Shown one piece after another: positions 5,017 through 8,559 of a DNA stretch of 8,559 bases (position 1 is its first letter; every line of letters begins with the position of its first letter). The stretch comes from an uncultured Blautia sp. (lineage in GTDB: Bacteria > Bacillota > Clostridia > Lachnospirales > Lachnospiraceae): contig CAKRVL010000099.1 of the NCBI GenBank assembly GCA_934408705.1, positions 1-8,559 of the forward strand, read 5' to 3'. The notes beneath the pieces are model-generated. The model was not told the DNA's origin, ran no database searches, and saw only the letters and a program-made list of their open reading frames with translations. The position numbers and the translations under genes were made by a program.

Positions 5017-5814
5017 ATGAGTATTTTAAATGAAATAGCCCAGCGTACAAAAGAACGTATAGAAGAACAGAAATTTAAGGTGCCATTAAGAGAATTAGCT
5101 GCACAGCAAAATTCAGAATCAGCGAAAAAAGCGGCAGAAAAAACCAGTTTTCTGGAAGCCTTAAAAAAGCCCGGAATGTCTTATATCTGTGAGGTGAAAA
5201 AGGCTTCCCCATCCAAGGGACTGATAGCAGCGGACTTTCCTTATCTGGATATAGCCAGGGATTATGAACAGGCAGGTGCCAGTGCCATTTCCTGTCTCAC
5301 AGAGCCCTTTTATTTTCAGGGAGCTGACCGGTATCTGCAGGAGATTTCCCAGACTGTGAATATTCCCGTATTACGGAAGGATTTTACAGTTGATGAGTAT
5401 ATGATCTATCAGGCGAAGGCTTTTGGGGCTTCCGCAGTGCTATTGATCTGTGCTATCCTTGATAACAGCCAGCTAAAGGCCTTTGGAGAGCTGGCACAGG
5501 ATCTGGGACTGGACGCTCTGGTGGAAACTCATGATGAATGGGAAATGGACAGAGCTCTGAATCTTGAGGCAAAGATCGTGGGGGTAAATAACAGGAATCT
5601 TCATGATTTTACCATTGACATGGGAAACAGCCTGCGGCTCCGAAGCATGGCTCCGGCTGATACGGTATTTGTTTCGGAAAGCGGCATTAAGACAGCGGAG
5701 GACATCCGCATATTATATGAAAACAAAGTGGATGCAGTGCTTATTGGGGAAAGTCTGATGCGAAGCACAGACAAAAAAGCAGCACTTGCGGCACTTAACA
5801 AAGAAATACAATAA
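5017..5814 (+). CDS. trpC: Indole-3-glycerol phosphate synthase
   Basis: TrpC closes and decarboxylates 1-(o-carboxyphenylamino)-1-deoxyribulose 5-phosphate to indole-3-glycerol phosphate. The 265-aa product is a single (beta/alpha)8 barrel of normal length, not fused to TrpF as in E. coli. Catalytic features seen are E59 and K61 in CEVKKASPSKG (58-68), K121 in VLRKDF (118-123), E170 in LVETH (168-172), N191 in VNNRNL (190-195), and E221/S222 in VSESGI (219-224). The phosphate-binding segment VLIGESLM is at 241-248. The start follows CAGGAG (5006-5011) at short spacing. The last codons and the stop lie in the first copy of a 17-bp tandem duplication. One tryptophan (W176). Confidence 0.97.
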   Translation: MSILNEIAQRTKERIEEQKFKVPLRELAAQQNSESAKKAAEKTSFLEALKKPGMSYICEVKKASPSKGLIAADFPYLDIARDYEQAGASAISCLTEPFYFQGADRYLQEISQTVNIPVLRKDFTVDEYMIYQAKAFGASAVLLICAILDNSQLKAFGELAQDLGLDALVETHDEWEMDRALNLEAKIVGVNNRNLHDFTIDMGNSLRLRSMAPADTVFVSESGIKTAEDIRILYENKVDAVLIGESLMRSTDKKAALAALNKEIQ

Positions 5815-5832
5815 ACAAAGAAATACAATAAA
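5797..5832 (+). repeat. 17-bp tandem duplication across the trpC stop codon
   Basis: The unit AACAAAGAAATACAATA occurs twice in perfect tandem (5797-5813 and 5814-5830), with two further matching bases. The first copy encodes the TrpC C-terminus, and its TAA at 5812-5814 is the trpC stop. The second copy is noncoding and lengthens the trpC-trpF gap to 37 nt; with one copy removed it would be 20 nt. This looks like a replication-slippage duplication. Confidence 0.9.
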
Positions 5833-5851
5833 TCAAAAGGAACTGAACAAT

Positions 5852-6496
5852 ATGGCAAAATTAAAAATCTGTGGACTGACCTGTGAAGAGGATATTGCTG
5901 CAGTGAATGAAGTAAAACCGGACTTTGCAGGATTCGTAATTGAAGTTCCGGGAAGAAAACGAAGCCTTACTACTGAGCAGGTCAAAGTCCTGGTTAAGGG
6001 ACTTGATAAAAACATACTTCCGGTAGGCGTGTTTGTGAATGCAGCACCGGAGCTTCCGATTTCTTTATTAAGAGATGGAACACTTTGGGCAGCCCAGCTT
6101 CACGGAGATGAAGACGAAGAGTATATTGAAAAAATTCAGAATATGACAGGAAAGCCTGTGATCAAAGCATTTTCCATAAAAACACCGGAGGATGTACAAC
6201 GGGCGCTTAGAAGCCCGGCTGATTACATCCTTCTGGATCAGGGAGCCGGTGGAACAGGAGAACCATTTGACTGGACGCTTGTGCCGCCGGTACGACGACC
6301 ATTCTTTCTGGCTGGCGGAATCGGACCTGAAAATATCCGAAGAGCCATCGGCACACTGCATCCCTGGGCTGTAGACATGAGTAGCAGCCTGGAAAATGAA
6401 GGCAGAAAGGATCCGGCAAAGCTTAGACAGATCACAGGGATGCTGAAACAAATTAATACACTTGAAGCTTACAAGAAGGAACGCGAGAACATCTAG
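5852..6496 (+). CDS. trpF: Phosphoribosylanthranilate isomerase
   Basis: TrpF carries out the Amadori rearrangement of N-(5'-phosphoribosyl)anthranilate to 1-(o-carboxyphenylamino)-1-deoxyribulose 5-phosphate. The 214-aa product is a small (beta/alpha)8 barrel, slightly longer than many members through a charged C-terminal tail. Cys7 in KICG (5-8) is the general base and Asp129 in [15 protein letters not shown] (127-141) the general acid. GVFVN (59-63), QLHGDE (82-87), FLAGGI (152-157) and VDMSSSLE (174-181) complete the family pattern. The last motif is VDVSSGVE in many homologues, so a Gly to Ser change is present. The start at 5852 matches the family N-terminus ([10 protein letters not shown]) and follows AAAAGGA (5835-5841); an upstream start near 5786 would overlap trpC. 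It holds three of the operon's six tryptophans. Confidence 0.95.
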   Translation: MAKLKICGLTCEEDIAAVNEVKPDFAGFVIEVPGRKRSLTTEQVKVLVKGLDKNILPVGVFVNAAPELPISLLRDGTLWAAQLHGDEDEEYIEKIQNMTGKPVIKAFSIKTPEDVQRALRSPADYILLDQGAGGTGEPFDWTLVPPVRRPFFLAGGIGPENIRRAIGTLHPWAVDMSSSLENEGRKDPAKLRQITGMLKQINTLEAYKKERENI

Positions 6497-6521
6497 TAAA
6501 TACAGAAAGGAACCAAACACC

Positions 6522-7706
6522 ATGTCAAAAGGAAGATTTGGAATCCACGGCGGTCAGTATATCCCCGAAACACTGATGAACGCAGTGATCGAGCTGGAAG
6601 AAGCCTACAACCACTATAAAAATGATCCGGATTTTAACCGGGAGCTTACAGAGCTTTTAAATGAATACGCTGGCAGACCATCCCGTCTCTACTATGCAGC
6701 CCATATGACAGAAGATCTGGGAGGAGCTAAGGTCTATCTAAAAAGAGAGGATCTGAATCATACAGGTGCCCACAAGATCAACAACGTATTAGGGCAGGTG
6801 CTTCTTGCCAAAAAGATGGGTAAAACTCGTGTTATTGCTGAAACAGGAGCAGGGCAGCACGGAGTGGCAACAGCTACGGCAGCGGCTCTTATGGGAATGG
6901 AATGCGAGGTATTCATGGGAAAAGAGGACACAGAGCGTCAGGCGTTGAATGTATACAAAATGCGCCTTCTGGGGGCGAAGGTCCATCCTGTAACCTCCGG
7001 AACTGCCACCCTGAAGGACGCCGTATCTGAGACCATGCGTGAGTGGACAAATCGCATTGCAGACACTCATTATGTACTTGGCTCTGTTATGGGGCCACAT
7101 CCTTTTCCCACGATTGTCCGGGATTTCCAGGCAGTGATTTCTAAGGAAATCAAAGAACAGATGCTGGAAAAAGAGGGAAAGCTGCCTGACGCAGTTCTTG
7201 CCTGTGTAGGCGGCGGCTCTAATGCCATCGGAACCTTTTACCATTTTATTGATGACAAAGAGGTACAGCTGATCGGATGCGAGGCAGCAGGCCGTGGCGT
7301 GAATACAGCAGAAACAGCAGCTACCATTGCAACAGGCAGACTTGGGATCTTCCACGGAATGAAATCCTATTTCTGTCAGGACGAATATGGTCAGATCGCT
7401 CCTGTTTACTCTATTTCCGCAGGTCTGGACTACCCCGGAATCGGACCGGAGCATGCACATCTTTATGATATTGGCAGGGCACAGTATGTACCGGTAACAG
7501 ATGATGAAGCCGTAGAAGCCTTCGAGTATCTTTCCAAAACAGAGGGAATCATTCCGGCCATAGAAAGTGCTCACGCAGTTGCATATGCGAAAAAAATCGT
7601 TCCCCACATGAGAAAGGATCAGTGCGTAGTCATCACTATTTCCGGCAGAGGAGACAAAGACTGTGCAGCAATCGCAAGATACAGAGGGGAGGATATCCAT
7701 GAGTAA
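6522..7706 (+). CDS. trpB: Tryptophan synthase beta chain
   Basis: TrpB uses pyridoxal phosphate to condense indole, delivered from TrpA through a tunnel, with L-serine to give L-tryptophan. The 394-aa product has normal length for the classical TrpB1 type that partners TrpA. The PLP-binding lysine is K85 in GAHKINN (82-88). E107 in AETGAGQHG (106-114) is the catalytic acid. GGGSNA (230-235) binds the cofactor phosphate, [11 protein letters not shown] (301-311) contains the loop Asp303, and S374 in ISGRGDKD (373-380) contacts the pyridine nitrogen. The start at 6522 gives the usual N-terminus and follows AGAAAGGAA (6504-6512); an upstream in-frame start at 6462 would overlap trpF. The last 8 nt overlap trpA. 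One tryptophan (W175). Confidence 0.98.
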   Translation: MSKGRFGIHGGQYIPETLMNAVIELEEAYNHYKNDPDFNRELTELLNEYAGRPSRLYYAAHMTEDLGGAKVYLKREDLNHTGAHKINNVLGQVLLAKKMGKTRVIAETGAGQHGVATATAAALMGMECEVFMGKEDTERQALNVYKMRLLGAKVHPVTSGTATLKDAVSETMREWTNRIADTHYVLGSVMGPHPFPTIVRDFQAVISKEIKEQMLEKEGKLPDAVLACVGGGSNAIGTFYHFIDDKEVQLIGCEAAGRGVNTAETAATIATGRLGIFHGMKSYFCQDEYGQIAPVYSISAGLDYPGIGPEHAHLYDIGRAQYVPVTDDEAVEAFEYLSKTEGIIPAIESAHAVAYAKKIVPHMRKDQCVVITISGRGDKDCAAIARYRGEDIHE

Positions 7707-8478
7707 CAGAATTTTACAGGCATTTGCAAAAGGCAAAGCGTTTATCCCATTTATCACCTGCGGAGATCCATCTCTTACGATCACAGAACAGCTTGTATAT
7801 GCCATGGAAGAGGCTGGGGCTGATCTGATCGAGCTCGGAATCCCATTCTCAGATCCTACAGCAGAAGGACCTGTTATCCAGGAGGCCAATGTACGGGCCT
7901 TAAAGGGTGGTGTGACAACAGACAAAATTTTTGACATGGTAGTAAGAATCAGGAAAAATACAGCACTTCCAATGGTGTTTATGACTTATGCCAATGTTGT
8001 TTTTTCTTATGGAACAGAAAGATTTATAAAGAAAGCAGCAGAGGTGGGAATGGACGGACTGATCCTTCCTGATGTGCCATTTGAGGAAAAAGAAGAATTT
8101 GACCAGGTTTGCAAAAAATATGGATTAGATCTGATCTCCCTGATCGCACCCACATCTCATGACAGAATCACCCGGATCGCAAAGGAGGCAGAAGGGTTCG
8201 TGTACTGCGTTTCCTCTCTCGGTGTGACCGGCACCAGAACCAGTATCACTACGGACATTGGCGCTATGGTGAAGCTGGTAAAAGCAGCAAAAAACATTCC
8301 ATGCGCAGTAGGCTTTGGAATTTCCACTCCCAAGCAGGCGAAAAAAATGGCGTCCCAGTCTGACGGCGCTATCGTAGGCTCTGCCATTGTGAAGCTTTGT
8401 GCAGCATATGGGGAAAATTGCATTCCATATGTAAAGGATTATGTAAAGTCTATGAAAGACGCTGTGCGTGAGGCTTAA
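7699..8478 (+). CDS. trpA: Tryptophan synthase alpha chain
   Basis: TrpA cleaves indole-3-glycerol phosphate to indole and glyceraldehyde 3-phosphate and passes indole to TrpB. The 259-aa product is a (beta/alpha)8 barrel of usual length. FITCGDP (18-24), ELGIPFSDP (45-53), LPDVPFEE (123-130), GVTGTR (175-180), AVGFGIS (203-209) and AIVGSAIV (224-231) match the family. Glu45 corresponds to catalytic Glu49 of the Salmonella enzyme. The partner residue equivalent to Asp60 is Glu56 here (PTAEGP instead of PLADGP), a conservative but notable change. The start at 7699 has the strong GGGGAGG site (7686-7692) inside trpB and overlaps the trpB stop as ATGAGTAA, so translation is probably coupled. A terminator follows 21 nt downstream. 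No tryptophan is present. Confidence 0.97.
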   Translation: MSNRILQAFAKGKAFIPFITCGDPSLTITEQLVYAMEEAGADLIELGIPFSDPTAEGPVIQEANVRALKGGVTTDKIFDMVVRIRKNTALPMVFMTYANVVFSYGTERFIKKAAEVGMDGLILPDVPFEEKEEFDQVCKKYGLDLISLIAPTSHDRITRIAKEAEGFVYCVSSLGVTGTRTSITTDIGAMVKLVKAAKNIPCAVGFGISTPKQAKKMASQSDGAIVGSAIVKLCAAYGENCIPYVKDYVKSMKDAVREA

Positions 8479-8499
8479 TTTAATTCTAAAAAGAGTATA

Positions 8500-8539
8500 A
8501 AAGAGGGCAAAAGCGTTGACAATTTGCCCTCTTTTTTTT
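8500..8539 (+). terminator. Intrinsic terminator of the trp operon
   Basis: AAAGAGGGCAAA (8500-8511) pairs with TTTGCCCTCTTT (8523-8534) as a 12-bp perfect stem with an 11-nt loop, and the T-run continues to 8539 (eight T in all). It lies 21 nt after the trpA stop. The stem begins with A's, so the reverse strand has a short T-run and weak termination from the other direction is possible. Confidence 0.93.
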
Positions 8540-8544
8540 ATAGT
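8516..8544 (+). promoter_or_regulatory. Candidate promoter embedded in the trp terminator, reading out of the window
   Basis: A perfect TTGACA at 8516-8521 lies in the loop of the terminator. After exactly 17 nt, TATAGT (8539-8544) starts at the last T of the T-run. This would initiate near base 8551 and drive the next gene rightward, which is outside the window. The hexamers and spacing are near consensus, but chance cannot be excluded because T-rich tracts often yield -10 lookalikes. Confidence 0.5.
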
Positions 8545-8559
8545 ATCATATGTGAATCA

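Noticed and set aside
5786..5851. Longer start for trpF overlapping trpC
   Set aside because: The added residues come from the tandem duplication and have no family similarity. The start at 5852 gives Cys7 at its expected position.
6789..7937. Long open frame of 382 codons on the minus strand opposite trpB and the start of trpA
   Set aside because: It lies wholly antisense to two well-supported genes, has no ribosome binding site I can see, and its cysteine-rich translation resembles no family I recognise. It is best explained by the codon pattern of trpB.
1..8559. Mobile elements, CRISPR arrays, toxin-antitoxin or defence systems, or a novel gene cluster
   Set aside because: Every substantial plus-strand reading frame is accounted for by rhaD and trp genes. 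No transposase, integrase, spaced repeats or terminal inverted repeats were seen, so the window reads as ordinary metabolic chromosome.

Overview
The window looks like a chromosomal segment of a Gram-positive anaerobe of the Clostridia, most likely a gut Lachnospiraceae relative. This rests on moderate G+C, AGGAGG-type ribosome binding sites, sigma-A-type promoters, a T-box leader in front of trp genes in the trpEGDCFBA order, and a clostridial-looking L-rhamnulose-1-phosphate aldolase. The genus is inference.

Layout. Bases 1-158 hold two minus-strand tRNA genes, a 3'-truncated tRNA-Met(CAU) and a complete tRNA-Val(UAC). They read leftward from a near-consensus promoter at 204-233 backed by T/A tracts. 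Bases 159-564 form a divergent control region that also carries a probable extended -10 promoter (348-375) and a leader of about 180 nt for rhaD (565-1395, plus strand). Bases 1396-1855 carry no gene. They hold the trp promoter (1439-1467), a full tRNA-Trp-sensing T-box leader (about 1490-1772) with mutually exclusive antiterminator and terminator, and a further hairpin just before trpE.

Bases 1856-8478 are an uninterrupted seven-gene operon, trpE-trpG-trpD-trpC-trpF-trpB-trpA. It encodes the whole path from chorismate to L-tryptophan. TrpE and TrpG form anthranilate synthase and their genes overlap by 4 nt. TrpD adds the phosphoribosyl group, TrpF isomerises, and TrpC closes the indole ring. 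TrpA and TrpB form tryptophan synthase and their genes overlap by 8 nt. A strong intrinsic terminator (8500-8539) ends the operon, and a consensus-like promoter (8516-8544) is embedded in it, pointing out of the window.

Control logic: when uncharged tRNA-Trp is abundant it should pair with the UGG specifier and the UGGC bulge of the leader, stabilise the antiterminator and let RNA polymerase into trpE. TrpE also keeps the LLES motif linked to feedback inhibition by tryptophan. The seven proteins together contain only six tryptophans.

I see no mobile element, CRISPR array, prophage or obviously new system. The points worth a second look are a Glu at the usual catalytic Asp position of TrpA, the terminator/promoter overlap, the hairpin between trpG and trpD, a 17-bp tandem duplication at the trpC stop codon, and the fine structure of the T-box leader.
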